From the NCBI RefSeq assembly GCF_025345565.1, contig NZ_CP054475.1, positions 2,876,006 to 2,940,005 on the forward strand: DNA of 64,000 bases, given 5' to 3'. Positions 27,773-36,080 of the stretch are shown one piece after another. Below the pieces are notes generated by a model. That model saw nothing but the letters and a program-made list of their open reading frames with translations. It made no database searches and was not told the DNA's origin. Numbering within the stretch: the stretch's first letter is position 1; each line of letters begins with the position of its first letter. This DNA is from Thalassolituus hydrocarboniclasticus. Its GTDB lineage: Bacteria; Pseudomonadota; Gammaproteobacteria; Pseudomonadales; Oceanobacteraceae. The translations under genes and the position numbers were made by a program.

Positions 27773-28564
27773 CTACTCATCCAGAATCTGTTTAATCTGA
27801 TCCAGCGAGGCACTGCGACCGCCCGCCAGATTCAGAATGACCGTTCCACTGCCGCTCATGGTGACGCTGTCGACCCGTGAGCTCATCTGCATTCCCAACT
27901 CTTCTGATTTACCGCCCATGGTGCCGGTAACCTTGAATACGTATTCACCGGCCGGATACGGCACAGGAATCTTGTCGCCGTTAGCATCCAGTACCAGCTC
28001 GCCTTCTTCGTCTTTGTAATATTCCTGACGATTCAGCTTATCGATGTCGAGATCGATGATTTCGCCATCGACCATCATATTCAGACCATCCCAACGTACT
28101 GACATCGAGCCTGCAGGGCGGTTGCCCAGCGGAATCTGCTCCAGCAGCACGCCATTTTCATCTTCAATACTCAGCTGCAGGTTACTGGCGCTTTCCGGAA
28201 CATCGGTGTAACCACTGACCACGCCACCGCTGAGCAGCAGGCCGGTTTCATTACCTTCAACAATGACCGACTGACCAACCAGGCTGGATGCCTGCAATGC
28301 AGACGCCGAGTTAAAACGCGACATCATGCTTTCACTGGTGGTATTGAGCTTGTCGATCCCCTCCACCGTGGAAAACTGCGCCAGCTGCGCCACGAAGGCC
28401 TGGTTATCGGTCGGCTCCAGCGGGTTCTGATTGTTCAGCTGTGCAACCATCAGCTCCAGAAACGCATCACGACCCAGTTCATTCTCTTTCGGCTCTGCGG
28501 TATTGCTGGGCTTGCGGTACTGATCCAGCGCAGCAGTGTTATTACCGACTTCATTAATTGCCAT
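27773..28564 (-). CDS. flgD: Hook assembly scaffold FlgD
   Basis: Hook cap that guides FlgE polymerisation. The 263 residues include the N-terminal LGRDAFLELMVAQLNNQNPLEP (given as FLELMVAQLNNQNPLEPTDN) and FVAQLAQFSTVEGIDKL, a FlgD Ig/Tudor-type middle and a C-terminal DSVTMSGSGTVILNL strand. It is slightly longer than enteric FlgD (231). It lies between flgC and flgE in the first basal-body operon. Confidence 0.96.
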   Translation of the reverse strand: MAINEVGNNTAALDQYRKPSNTAEPKENELGRDAFLELMVAQLNNQNPLEPTDNQAFVAQLAQFSTVEGIDKLNTTSESMMSRFNSASALQASSLVGQSVIVEGNETGLLLSGGVVSGYTDVPESASNLQLSIEDENGVLLEQIPLGNRPAGSMSVRWDGLNMMVDGEIIDLDIDKLNRQEYYKDEEGELVLDANGDKIPVPYPAGEYVFKVTGTMGGKSEELGMQMSSRVDSVTMSGSGTVILNLAGGRSASLDQIKQILDE

Positions 28565-28574
28565 AACCTGCTCC

Positions 28575-29021
28575 TTACTGTCCCAGACTCAACGTACGCT
28601 GCAGCATCTGCTTTGCGGTCTTCAGCACTTCGACATTCATCTGATAGCTGCGTGATGAAGACATCATGTCAGTCATTTCTTCAACGATGTTCACGTTCGG
28701 GTAATACACATAGCCATCCTCATTCGCCATCGGATGATCCGGCTGAAAACGCTGCTGCAGCGGCGCATCTTTCTCCACAATTCCCATCACCTGAACACCA
28801 GCGCCGGTACCGTCTTCGATGCTCTGAAACTCATTATTGGCATTCACTTCCATAAAGGTTTTATGCATTACCGCAAACCAGGGCTTACGTGCACGGTAGG
28901 TTTCATCGACCGAGCTGGATGCACTTTCCGCATTGGCGATATTACTGGCGGTGGTGTTAATCCGGATCGACTGAGCATTCATGCCGGAACCGGCGATATC
29001 AAATACGTTGGATAACGACAT
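28575..29021 (-). CDS. flgC: Proximal rod protein FlgC
   Basis: Rod subunit of 148 residues with the family start MSLSNVFDIAGSGMNAQSIR and NTTASNIANAESASS. The YPNVNIVEEMTDMMSSSRSY segment and a C-terminal helix complete it. Two bases separate it from flgB. Typical length. Confidence 0.96.
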   Translation of the reverse strand: MSLSNVFDIAGSGMNAQSIRINTTASNIANAESASSSVDETYRARKPWFAVMHKTFMEVNANNEFQSIEDGTGAGVQVMGIVEKDAPLQQRFQPDHPMANEDGYVYYPNVNIVEEMTDMMSSSRSYQMNVEVLKTAKQMLQRTLSLGQ

Positions 29022-29023
29022 AA

Positions 29024-29422
29024 TTATTCTCCCCGGATCGCGCCTTTCATGCCTTTGAACTTGCCACTGAGAAATTCAAAGCTGGCGTTGTAGTTCATGC
29101 TGTTACGGCCATACAGCGCCTGTTCCATCTGCGAATCGACGGTGTTGCCATCAATCGAAGGCTGAATCGGATTGCGGTACAGCAGCTCATCATCGCGCTG
29201 AGTATGGCCACTGAGATGACCGGAGTGAGTACGCTCCAGCGCCACGCTGTTGCGGGAATTAACTTCTCCGGCCAGTACGGCCTGAAAATTGATATCACGT
29301 GCCTTGAATCCCGGCGTATCAGAGTTGGCCAGATTATTTGCCAGAATTTCTGCCCGCGCCGCGCGCAGCTGCAGAGCAGAAGGATGAACGCCGAGGGCGT
29401 TGGTGAAATTGATAGAGGCCAT
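29024..29422 (-). CDS. flgB: Proximal rod protein FlgB
   Basis: First rod subunit, 132 residues. It begins MASINFTNALGVHPSALQLR and has the LANNLANSDTPGFKARDINF signature and a C-terminal LSGKFKGMKGAIRGE. It is the first gene of flgBCDE, with the sigma-54 promoter 36 bases upstream. Confidence 0.96.
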   Translation of the reverse strand: MASINFTNALGVHPSALQLRAARAEILANNLANSDTPGFKARDINFQAVLAGEVNSRNSVALERTHSGHLSGHTQRDDELLYRNPIQPSIDGNTVDSQMEQALYGRNSMNYNASFEFLSGKFKGMKGAIRGE

Positions 29423-29457
29423 AATCTGATTCTCTTACGTGACTATGACTGGAAGAT

Positions 29458-29473
29458 AGCAACCCCTGTGCCA
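29458..29473 (-). promoter_or_regulatory. Sigma-54 promoter of flgBCDE
   Basis: The minus strand reads TGGCAC-AGGGG-TTGCT, a perfect match to the RpoN consensus (TGGCAC-N5-TTGCW). A T-rich tract lies immediately upstream, as often found. Transcription would start about 25 bases before the flgB ATG. Confidence 0.93.
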
Positions 29474-29505
29474 AAAAAAATAATCCTTATTTTTCAGTAC
29501 GTTAG

Positions 29506-29532
29506 AAATAAAAAGCCGCCCTTTAAGGCGGC
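29506..29532 (-). terminator. Terminator after cheV-cheR
   Basis: Stem GCCGCC / GGCGGC with a six-base loop, followed on the minus strand by TTTTTATTT. It ends the cheV-cheR unit immediately before the flgB promoter. Confidence 0.88.
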
Positions 29533-29588
29533 AATGGAGCGGCAATTTAACGGCAACGGCAAACCTTTACCGACCGGCGGCAAGCAGC

Positions 29589-30425
29589 TTATGCGCCTCC
29601 GGTCTTCTTCGCCCGGTACACAATCCCCGGATGGCATTGCACCATTTCGAAGTAATCACTCAGGTTATTCATTGCCTCAGACGCACCGAGCATCAGATAA
29701 CCGCCCGGATTCAGGCTGCCGTGCATACGCTTCAGAATGTCGTGCTTCAGATCAGCAGAAAAATAGATCAGCACGTTACGGCAAAAGATAATGTCGAATT
29801 TGCCCAGCAGCGCAAAGCTCTGCTGCAGATTCTGGGCACGAAAATCCACCCGGCTGCGCACCTGAGAATTAATGCGCCAGCGATCAGAATCAACCTCTTC
29901 AAAGTACACTTTGAGGTGCTGATCATTCATGCCACGACGGATCGCCAGTTGCTGATACACCCCTTCTTTAGCCGCTGCCAGCGAGCTGGGGGAAATATCG
30001 GTGGCGACAATGCGCTCGCCGGTCATCAGCTGACCCGGGTTCTTCTTTCTGAATTCTTCGATCTCAATACTGAGTGAATAGGGCTCCTGGCCGGTCGAAC
30101 AGGCCGCCGACCAGATTTTCAGCGGACGCCGCTGCTGTGCCAGCTCAGGCAACAGCTTCTCACGAAAAATCCGGTAAGGGTGTTCGTCACGGAACCACAG
30201 GGTTTCGTTGGTGGTCATCGCATCGATAACACTTTCCTGCAGACTGCGGTTGCGCTCCATGGCAACCAGCAGGTCTGAAATACTGGCCACCGACTCCCGC
30301 TCCATCATGCGCCGCAGACGACTGGTCACCAGGTACTCTTTACCTTCGCCCAGCATGATACCGCTGCTTTTTTCCAACATCTGACGGAAGCGGTTATATT
30401 CATCCACTGACATTTCTTTGGTCAT
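29589..30425 (-). CDS. cheR: Chemoreceptor glutamate methyltransferase CheR
   Basis: Methylates glutamates of chemoreceptors using SAM, for sensory adaptation. The N-terminal helical domain (FRQMLEKSSGIMLGEGKEYL) is followed by the SAM fold (IWSAACSTGQEPYSLSIEIE, then FDIIFCRNVLIYF and GYLMLGASEAM). The start at 30425 (MTKEM) is chosen: it has GGATGAGA just upstream and the N-terminus then matches Pseudomonas-type CheR. An ATG at 30446 is 2 bases after a hairpin and has no well-spaced ribosome site. With cheV it forms a two-gene unit upstream of flgB, as in Pseudomonas. Confidence 0.94.
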   Translation of the reverse strand: MTKEMSVDEYNRFRQMLEKSSGIMLGEGKEYLVTSRLRRMMERESVASISDLLVAMERNRSLQESVIDAMTTNETLWFRDEHPYRIFREKLLPELAQQRRPLKIWSAACSTGQEPYSLSIEIEEFRKKNPGQLMTGERIVATDISPSSLAAAKEGVYQQLAIRRGMNDQHLKVYFEEVDSDRWRINSQVRSRVDFRAQNLQQSFALLGKFDIIFCRNVLIYFSADLKHDILKRMHGSLNPGGYLMLGASEAMNNLSDYFEMVQCHPGIVYRAKKTGGA

Positions 30426-30448
30426 ATTCTCATCCACATAGCCCATAG

Positions 30449-30471
30449 CCTGTTTAATGTGCTTAAACAGG
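30449..30471 (-). promoter_or_regulatory. Intercistronic hairpin cheV-cheR
   Basis: Perfect 9-bp stem CCTGTTTAA / TTAAACAGG with a 5-base loop, filling the gap between the cheV stop and the first possible cheR ATG. No T-run follows, so it is not a usual terminator. It could block the 30446 start or stabilise the cheV message. Confidence 0.6.
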
Positions 30472-30473
30472 TC

Positions 30474-31400
30474 CTAACTGGCTGCATTCACTTGTCGCAC
30501 AACCCGTTCCGCAAGAATGTCCGGATCAAACTTGGCAATAAAATCGTTCGCCCCGACTTTCTCAACCATCGCTTTATTGAAAACACCACTCAGGGATGAA
30601 TGGAGAACAATAAAAAAATCTGCCATACGGCTGTCGCCACGAACCCGCGTGGTCAGGGTGTAGCCATCCATCTCCGGCATCTCAATGTCGGAAATCATCA
30701 TCATATAATGATCACTCACCCGCTCACCGTTTTCGGCAATGGCATGCAGGTGCTCCCAAGCCTCACGTCCGTCATTCAGTGCAACCACCTCAACACCGAC
30801 ATTTTCCAGACAACGGCTTACCTGCTTACGGGCAATTTTAGAGTCATCAACAATCAGCACTTTTTTGGCCTTGGCCCTGGCATGAACATCCTCGCTGATC
30901 ACCCCTTCACTGATCTGTTCATTAACCGGCGAGACTTCCGCCAGAATTTTTTCCACATCAATGATTTCGACCAGCTGCTTGTCCACTTCGGTAACCGCCG
31001 TCAGGTAATGCTCACGACCGGTTCCCTTTGGTGGCGGATGAATATCACCCCAGTTCATATTGATGATGCGTTCCACACCAGCCACCAGAAAGCCCTGAGT
31101 CTTGAGGTTGTATTCGGTAATGATGACGAAAGCATTTTTCAGATCCTGCAACGGCTCATTCCCCGTTGCCATGCTCATATCCATGATCGGAATTGTGCCC
31201 GAGCGGATATGTGCCACACCACGAACGACCGGATTACTGCCCGGCAGAATCGTCAGCTTCGGACATTGCAGAACCTCTTTAACCTTAAAGACGTTGATGC
31301 CGTAGACCTGCCGTCCATTGACGCGAAACAGCAGCAATTCCAGCCGGTTCTCACCAACCAGCTGCGTACGCTGATTCACTGTGTCTAACACACCTGCCAT
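30474..31400 (-). CDS. cheV: Chemotaxis coupling/response protein CheV
   Basis: Couples receptors to CheA and is itself phosphorylated. The 308 residues comprise a CheW-like domain (about 15-165; LELLLFRVNGRQVYGINVFK then GSNPVVRGVAHIRSGTIPIMD) and a receiver domain (about 180-305; VLIVDDSKIARKQ, phospho-Asp in MISDIEMPEMDG, FIAKFDPD with the conserved Lys). A good ribosome site (GGGGAGCTTGTT) precedes the ATG. Divergent from flgA across 97 bases in which no clear sigma-28 or sigma-54 site was found. Confidence 0.95.
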   Translation of the reverse strand: MAGVLDTVNQRTQLVGENRLELLLFRVNGRQVYGINVFKVKEVLQCPKLTILPGSNPVVRGVAHIRSGTIPIMDMSMATGNEPLQDLKNAFVIITEYNLKTQGFLVAGVERIINMNWGDIHPPPKGTGREHYLTAVTEVDKQLVEIIDVEKILAEVSPVNEQISEGVISEDVHARAKAKKVLIVDDSKIARKQVSRCLENVGVEVVALNDGREAWEHLHAIAENGERVSDHYMMMISDIEMPEMDGYTLTTRVRGDSRMADFFIVLHSSLSGVFNKAMVEKVGANDFIAKFDPDILAERVVRQVNAAS

Positions 31401-31497
31401 AACAAGCTCCCCAAAAGTCGATCCGGCATGACCCTTGCTGTATCTGTTGAAACCATGGACTCAACGCCAGATAAATGACATTCAATATCACGTGTTT

Positions 31498-32208
31498 ATG
31501 AGCATAGTAGAGAACCAGCGCCATCGTCGGATATTTGCTGCAATTTTCCTCGCCCTCGCCACACTGCCCTGCTCGCCTGCAGTTCAGGCGTCAGGCTGGC
31601 AGGAGGAAGTCGGGCAGCAACTGGTCAGCCGCTGGCAGGAAATCAGCGGTCACTCAGCTGAAGCCTCAGTATCCTTTCCCGGCCTGCCGGCAGACTACCA
31701 GCTGCCAGACTGTCAGGGAGGCTTCGGACTGGCTCTGGTCAAACCTCTGCAGGCCGGACGTAACGGACTGGAACTCAGCTGCAACGCCCCCTACTGGAAG
31801 CAGCATCTGGCAATACAGCTGCATACTTACAAGACGGTTGCCGTGCTGCGGAAACCGGTCAGCGCCGGCCAGCCCCTGACCACTGACGATATATCCATGG
31901 TGCGCCATGACACCGGCGAGCTGACCAAAGGCTACTACCCCCGTGCGGAAGACGTGCAGGAACAAATCAGCCGCCGCAGCCTGCGTGCCGGCACGGTGCT
32001 GAGTCCGGATATGCTCGATCCGCCGCTGATCATAAACCGTGGTGAACGGGTCAAAATCCGGGTTAACCGCCCGGGTATACGCATTGAAATGAACGGCACC
32101 GCGCTGGAAAATGGCCGGCAGGACGAACGAATCCGGGTGCGTAACGAACAATCGCAGAAAATCATCTTCGGCCGGGTAACCGGGCGGGGCTTAGTACAGG
32201 TCGAATAA
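31498..32208 (+). CDS. flgA: Flagellar P-ring assembly chaperone FlgA
   Basis: Periplasmic chaperone for FlgI. About 236 residues starting with a signal peptide (RRIFAAIFLALATLPCSPAVQA in two pieces: FAAIFLALATL, SPAVQA) and containing the C-terminal SAF/FlgA domain (VLRKPVSAGQPLTTDDISMV, RSLRAGTVLSPDMLDPP, VTGRGLVQVE). The ATG at 31498 gives the proper signal peptide; an in-frame TTG at 31435 is less likely. It is followed by flgM. Confidence 0.93.
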   Translation: MSIVENQRHRRIFAAIFLALATLPCSPAVQASGWQEEVGQQLVSRWQEISGHSAEASVSFPGLPADYQLPDCQGGFGLALVKPLQAGRNGLELSCNAPYWKQHLAIQLHTYKTVAVLRKPVSAGQPLTTDDISMVRHDTGELTKGYYPRAEDVQEQISRRSLRAGTVLSPDMLDPPLIINRGERVKIRVNRPGIRIEMNGTALENGRQDERIRVRNEQSQKIIFGRVTGRGLVQVE

Positions 32209-32224
32209 AATTTCAAAAAATTGC

Positions 32225-32251
32225 TAAAGTTCCAACTATGGCCGCCGATAA
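32225..32251 (+). promoter_or_regulatory. Sigma-28 (FliA) promoter of flgM
   Basis: TAAAGTTC, 11 bases, GCCGATAA is a near-perfect FliA promoter with exact spacing. It makes flgM-flgN-flgZ part of the late class, giving feedback by the anti-sigma factor on its own regulator. Confidence 0.95.
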
Positions 32252-32298
32252 CACCTATGCAGGAGTGTAAAATGCCTAACTGGCTCGGAGATTTGTCT

Positions 32299-32598
32299 AT
32301 GAATATCAATAAGTTAACTGGCGGAGTGGACAACAGTTCACGCACCCGTAACGAGCCGGTAAATAAAGACCCGGCACCAACCGCTAAAGCGCAGGAAAGC
32401 GCAGTATTTACCGACCAGGTAAAACTCAGCGCCAGCAGCAAAAGCATTCAGCAGGTTGAAGCGGAAATCCGTGAAATGCCTGATGTCGATGACGCGACCG
32501 TAGAACGCATTCGTGGCGCCATCGAAAGAGGCGAATACAAGATCGACTATGAAAAGCTGGCAGGAAAAATGCTTGATTTTGAGGATCGTCTCAACTGA
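32299..32598 (+). CDS. flgM: Anti-sigma-28 factor FlgM
   Basis: Binds and inhibits FliA until it is exported through the finished hook. The 99 residues are mostly disordered at the N-terminus (MNINKLTGGVDNSS). The FlgM C-terminal signature follows: VKLSASSKSIQQVEAEI, VDDATVERIRGAIERGEYKI and YEKLAGKMLDFE. The chosen ATG has CGGAG 8 bases upstream. A second in-frame ATG at 32272 has an even better AGGAG and would add MPNWLGDLS. The sigma-28 promoter would place its transcript start just ahead of that upstream start. Confidence 0.93.
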   Translation: MNINKLTGGVDNSSRTRNEPVNKDPAPTAKAQESAVFTDQVKLSASSKSIQQVEAEIREMPDVDDATVERIRGAIERGEYKIDYEKLAGKMLDFEDRLN

Positions 32599-32612
32599 AG
32601 CAGTGAACTCCT

Positions 32613-33083
32613 ATGCGCACAGACACCGAACAATTCGCAGCTTTCCTGCAAACTGAGCTGGAATTAGCCACGGGAATCCACACGATTCTCGAACAGGAAC
32701 GGGATGCTCTGGCCGCCAGCGACCTGCAAAGCCTGCAAACACTCCAGCAGGAAAAAACACTCTGTCTCCACCAGTTACAGGAACACGCCGCAAACCGCCT
32801 GCAATGGATGAAAAAATCCAATCTGCCGCAATCGGCGCAGTGCCTTCAGCATCCGGATATTGCCGCAGCGGCAAATATCCCCCCCTTGTGGCAAAAACTC
32901 GAAGAGCAGTACAAACAAAATCAGAAGCTATCCATCCAACTCTCCGATATCGTCCTCCACGCACGTCACCGCACCCTGCAAAAACTTAAAATCTTGCGTG
33001 GCCAGCAGAATGATCCACACTTATACAACGATAAAGGGAAAGCAAGTAGCCTGAAGCAGGGACAAGGGTACATTCAGGTCTGA
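32613..33083 (+). CDS. flgN: FlgK/FlgL export chaperone FlgN
   Basis: Cytoplasmic chaperone for the hook-filament junction proteins. The 156 residues are largely helical, with FAAFLQTELELATGIHTILEQE and LQTLQQEKTLCLHQLQ in the N-terminal half, as in FlgN. A Lys/Gln-rich tail follows. It is 14 bases after flgM, the standard order. Its substrate FlgK is unusually large here, but the chaperone itself has normal size. Confidence 0.88.
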   Translation: MRTDTEQFAAFLQTELELATGIHTILEQERDALAASDLQSLQTLQQEKTLCLHQLQEHAANRLQWMKKSNLPQSAQCLQHPDIAAAANIPPLWQKLEEQYKQNQKLSIQLSDIVLHARHRTLQKLKILRGQQNDPHLYNDKGKASSLKQGQGYIQV

Positions 33084-33105
33084 TCATGTCTGGGAACCAA
33101 GGGCA

Positions 33106-33846
33106 ATGTCTGAGGAAAAAAATCAAGAATACCTGCTCGATGAACCGGAAGATATTTACGGAGCATTGCGCAAAATCGTCCTGATGGGCACACCGGTTAA
33201 AGTACGGATTGACGGCAGCGACGAAGTGTTCACCTCCGCTATTCCACAAACCGACTTTAAAAGCCGCAGCTTTTTCATGGACAAAGTCATTCCGCAGCAG
33301 GGTAACGACCTGATCCGTGCAGGGAAACGTTTTCATATTGAATGTGACAGTCAGGGTGTGCGTATTGAATTCCGCATGACCGGCCGGCTGAAATACCAGC
33401 CCCAGAAAGAACAATACCGTGCCGAATTTCCCGAGCAGGTTCTGTATCTTCAGCGCCGCACGGCATACCGTGTAGCGGTGCCGCCTGCTCACAATATTCT
33501 TCTGAAAATTAAAATGAACGATGGCGAAGGCGATTTACTCGGTCGCCTTCTGGATCTGTCATCCAGTGGCTTTAAAGCGCATTTCAGCGCCAATGTAAAA
33601 AAACGACTGGAAGAACAGCGTGAATTCCCGATCGCCAGAATCCGCTTTAATAAAGAAAACACCATGGATTGCAGCCTGGAAGCCCGTCATATCATCAATG
33701 ACGATGAGGGCAATACCATCTGCGGCTTCGCCTTCACCATGGTATCGGCCATGGCACAGCGTTACCTCGACCGCCTGATCACTGAGTTTCAGTGGGAAGA
33801 GCGCCACCACAAAGACCTCGAAGAAGAACCCCTCGGCGACGTTTAA
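33106..33846 (+). CDS. c-di-GMP-binding flagellar brake, YcgR/FlgZ type
   Basis: A 246-residue protein with an N-terminal YcgR-like domain (about 15-110) and a C-terminal PilZ domain. The c-di-GMP contacts are present: R118-TAY-R122 (RxxxR) and D150-LSSSG-155 (DxSxxG). Proteins of this type slow motility or bias turning when c-di-GMP rises, by contacting the stator or rotor. The position after flgM-flgN is that of flgZ in Pseudomonas. It is probably transcribed from the sigma-28 promoter at 32225. Confidence 0.92.
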   Translation: MSEEKNQEYLLDEPEDIYGALRKIVLMGTPVKVRIDGSDEVFTSAIPQTDFKSRSFFMDKVIPQQGNDLIRAGKRFHIECDSQGVRIEFRMTGRLKYQPQKEQYRAEFPEQVLYLQRRTAYRVAVPPAHNILLKIKMNDGEGDLLGRLLDLSSSGFKAHFSANVKKRLEEQREFPIARIRFNKENTMDCSLEARHIINDDEGNTICGFAFTMVSAMAQRYLDRLITEFQWEERHHKDLEEEPLGDV

Positions 33847-33892
33847 CGACAAAAGCTGACAGCACCGCTGTCAGCCGTTAAAATGCCTGCCT

Positions 33893-33968
33893 CTCCCTAT
33901 AGTTCAACCGGATAGAACGGATGCCTCCTAAGCGTCAGATTCAGGTTCAAGTCCTGATGGGGAGGCCA
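33893..33968 (+). tRNA. tRNA-Arg (anticodon CCU)
   Basis: A complete cloverleaf can be drawn. The acceptor is CTCCCTA / TGGGGAG, the D-arm GTTC..GAAC, and the anticodon stem GATGC / GCGTC around loop CTCCTAA (anticodon CCT). The T-arm is TCAGG-TTCAAGT-CCTGA, with discriminator G and an encoded CCA at 33966-33968. It reads AGG codons. No phage or integrase sequence follows it. Confidence 0.96.
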
Positions 33969-34039
33969 CCCCTCTTCCTGCACCACCTTTAATTCTTCCG
34001 TGTCGTGTTACACTGCCGCCTGATTACAGGAGGTACAAC

Positions 34040-34894
34040 ATGAATAAACAAATCCGTTCCCTGCTGCTGTTTACGTTCATTGCATTGCTGCTGGCTGGTT
34101 GCAGTAACCTGCAGAATATAGCCAAAGCACAAAAACCCCAGGCGCAGATTTCATCGGTAACGGTGACTGAGCTGTCGTTAACAGAAGTTACCCTGCTGGC
34201 CAAAGTCACGGTCAAAAACCCAAATCCGGTTAAGCTGCCGGGCGTCAGCCTGACTCTCGATCTGAATATCGATGGTAAAAAGATTGTGGAGGTGACGCAG
34301 CCTGACAGCAGTATTTCATTACCAGCGAAGGGCAGCCGCGACATCAGTTTACCCATCACGCTGAAATATACCGACCTGTATAAAACGGTGTCAGGCATCA
34401 AAGACAAATCATCCGTGGCTTATGAAATCAATGGCCGTGTCAGCATGAAAGTTCCTGTACTCGGCGACGTCAGCCTGCCCGTCAGGCACAAAGATACGCT
34501 GCCTGTACCGCATCTGCCCGATGTCAGTCTGGTTAACGTCAGAATGGAAGATGCCAGCCTTACCCGCCTGCGTCTCTCGTTTGATCTTGCCGTCAGCAAT
34601 CCAAACAGCTTTGGCTTAAAGATAAATACCCTGAGTTACCAGTTGTCGGCGGCAGGTAAATCCCTGAGCAGCAGCAAAACCGAACCACTGACGCTGAATG
34701 CCGGTGAGCGCAAAACCTTTTCAATACCGCTGTCGCTGAGCCTGTCTGAAGCCGGCAGCAGTGTCTTGCGTTTATTAAGCGGAAAATCAGCCGTTACTTA
34801 TAAACTCGATGGCAAAGCCGATATTGCACCGGCACTGAAAGTCTGGAAACCAAAGCCGCTGACCTTCAGCTCGGAGAAAACCCTGAGCCTCTAG
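34040..34894 (+). CDS. LEA14/WHy-domain lipoprotein
   Basis: A 284-residue envelope lipoprotein with lipobox LLAGC (Cys 21). Two successive LEA_2/WHy-type beta-sandwich domains follow (about 35-150 and 155-275). Each shows the family pattern of a long strand followed by an N-P-N motif (VTVKNPNPVKLPGV; LAVSNPNSFGLKI). The family is linked to stress or water-deficit protection, but bacterial members have no settled function. A strong ribosome site AGGAGGT precedes the ATG. It is convergent with the ZorAB-like operon, 2 bases apart. Confidence 0.82.
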   Translation: MNKQIRSLLLFTFIALLLAGCSNLQNIAKAQKPQAQISSVTVTELSLTEVTLLAKVTVKNPNPVKLPGVSLTLDLNIDGKKIVEVTQPDSSISLPAKGSRDISLPITLKYTDLYKTVSGIKDKSSVAYEINGRVSMKVPVLGDVSLPVRHKDTLPVPHLPDVSLVNVRMEDASLTRLRLSFDLAVSNPNSFGLKINTLSYQLSAAGKSLSSSKTEPLTLNAGERKTFSIPLSLSLSEAGSSVLRLLSGKSAVTYKLDGKADIAPALKVWKPKPLTFSSEKTLSL

Positions 34895-34896
34895 GC

Positions 34897-35373
34897 TCAG
34901 GTAATCGGATAGAAGGGATATTCCTGCTTGAAAGTATCGAGCGAGAATTGCTCACGGATTTGTTCAGAAAATTCTGCACGCCGTAACCGGCGTGCGTCCA
35001 CACCCTGATATTGCAGCACAGACAAACACTCAAGGCAGACACCTTCGTTCTTCTTAGCCGACAGTGCTCCGGTACCAATCTGTAAACGATCCTGATGATG
35101 GCGCAACGCCTGCACTTTCTGGCAATACGCCAGATGATAATCCTGCTCATGAAACAGCCAGACACGGGTATTTTTAAAGGCCAGGGTTTTATCTTTCAGA
35201 ATACGCAGTGCCTGCCCTTCGGCGGTCAGCATACCGTTGTCGAGGACTTCGCGTTCGGCATAGGTCAGCTGGCGTGCCGGATCGAATAATTCAAAATGTC
35301 CAAGCTCATCCGCGCCCATGCTTTCACGCAGACGGTTAAAGCCTTCATGCTGAAGAAAGTCGGTAATTTTCAC
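34897..35373 (-). CDS. Unknown 158-aa protein encoded with ZorAB-like motor
   Basis: Not recognised. The 158 residues have no signal peptide or membrane segment, so it is probably cytoplasmic. It contains FELFDPARQLTYAEREVLDNG, LKNTRVWLFHEQD-like sequence near the middle (FKNTRVWLFHEQDYHLAYC), and a Cys pair in GVCLECLSVLQYQG. The start overlaps the MotB-like stop by 4 bases, so the product should be made in step with the motor proteins. It may be an effector or regulator of the motor. It does not resemble ZorC, ZorD or ZorE nucleases or helicases from what can be read. Confidence 0.7.
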   Translation of the reverse strand: MKITDFLQHEGFNRLRESMGADELGHFELFDPARQLTYAEREVLDNGMLTAEGQALRILKDKTLAFKNTRVWLFHEQDYHLAYCQKVQALRHHQDRLQIGTGALSAKKNEGVCLECLSVLQYQGVDARRLRRAEFSEQIREQFSLDTFKQEYPFYPIT

Positions 35374-36080
35374 GGCAAAACCCGGTCTAGAATCGTCGCA
35401 ATCCGCCCTTCAGCATCGGTGCGGACTTTAAACTCCACCCGGCGTGAGCGCTCGCCATTTTCCACACCATTATCATCACGCACGACTTTGGCAGAAGACA
35501 GGCCATTCGCGGTCAGGTGAGATTTAAGCCAGTCTTTATTGGTGCTCACATCCGGTAATTCGAGGACAAACCCCAGCGCGGAGCGGGTGCGTTTTTGTGA
35601 CAGTTCCATATTACGGATATAGGCATCATCTTCGCTCAGCGCGCCATACCAGGCACTGGAGGTGTGGCCTTCAATACGTACTTCGAGAATATCGTCACGG
35701 TATTTTTCACGGGTAATGATACCGATATAGCGCGGAAAAAAATCGGCCAGTATTGACTGAAATTCCGGTTTAAGATCAGCGGCGCCTTTATCGAACAACA
35801 CTTCGGTATTGTTAAAACGGAAGGTCAGATCTTTATCCAGCTCAGCTCCCCAGCGCTGCATATCACCGGCAAATTCACTTTTTAAATCTTCGTATAACTG
35901 CACACGCAGATGATCGTACAGAATGGCGACGTCGCGGATTTTATCGCGTTCCTGTTCGACATTAATCATGAAGACAATGGAAATCAGCATAAATACCATC
36001 ATCAGACCAGCCATTAAATCGGAAACGGCAACCCAGTGCCCTTCCTGTTCTTTCAGCTGCTCCAGTTCATTTTCATTCAT
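35370..36080 (-). CDS. MotB/ZorB-like OmpA-domain protein
   Basis: A 236-residue inner-membrane protein with one N-terminal membrane helix (VAVSDLMAGLMMVFMLISIV) carrying Asp 21, the position of the ion-binding Asp of MotB/ZorB. A periplasmic OmpA-like peptidoglycan-binding domain follows (about 85-225; VLFDKGAADLKPEF, VRIEGHTSS, LSQKRTRSALGFVL, ERSRRVEFKV). The DLMAGLMM wording is close to ZorB-type stators. The start overlaps the MotA-like gene by 8 bases. It is not the flagellar stator motB: the partner has a long coiled-coil tail. Confidence 0.85.
   Translation of the reverse strand: MNENELEQLKEQEGHWVAVSDLMAGLMMVFMLISIVFMINVEQERDKIRDVAILYDHLRVQLYEDLKSEFAGDMQRWGAELDKDLTFRFNNTEVLFDKGAADLKPEFQSILADFFPRYIGIITREKYRDDILEVRIEGHTSSAWYGALSEDDAYIRNMELSQKRTRSALGFVLELPDVSTNKDWLKSHLTANGLSSAKVVRDDNGVENGERSRRVEFKVRTDAEGRIATILDRVLP

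Noticed and set aside
33893-33968. tRNA as an integration site for an island
   Set aside because: No integrase gene and no repeat of the tRNA 3' end were seen downstream; neighbouring genes look chromosomal.
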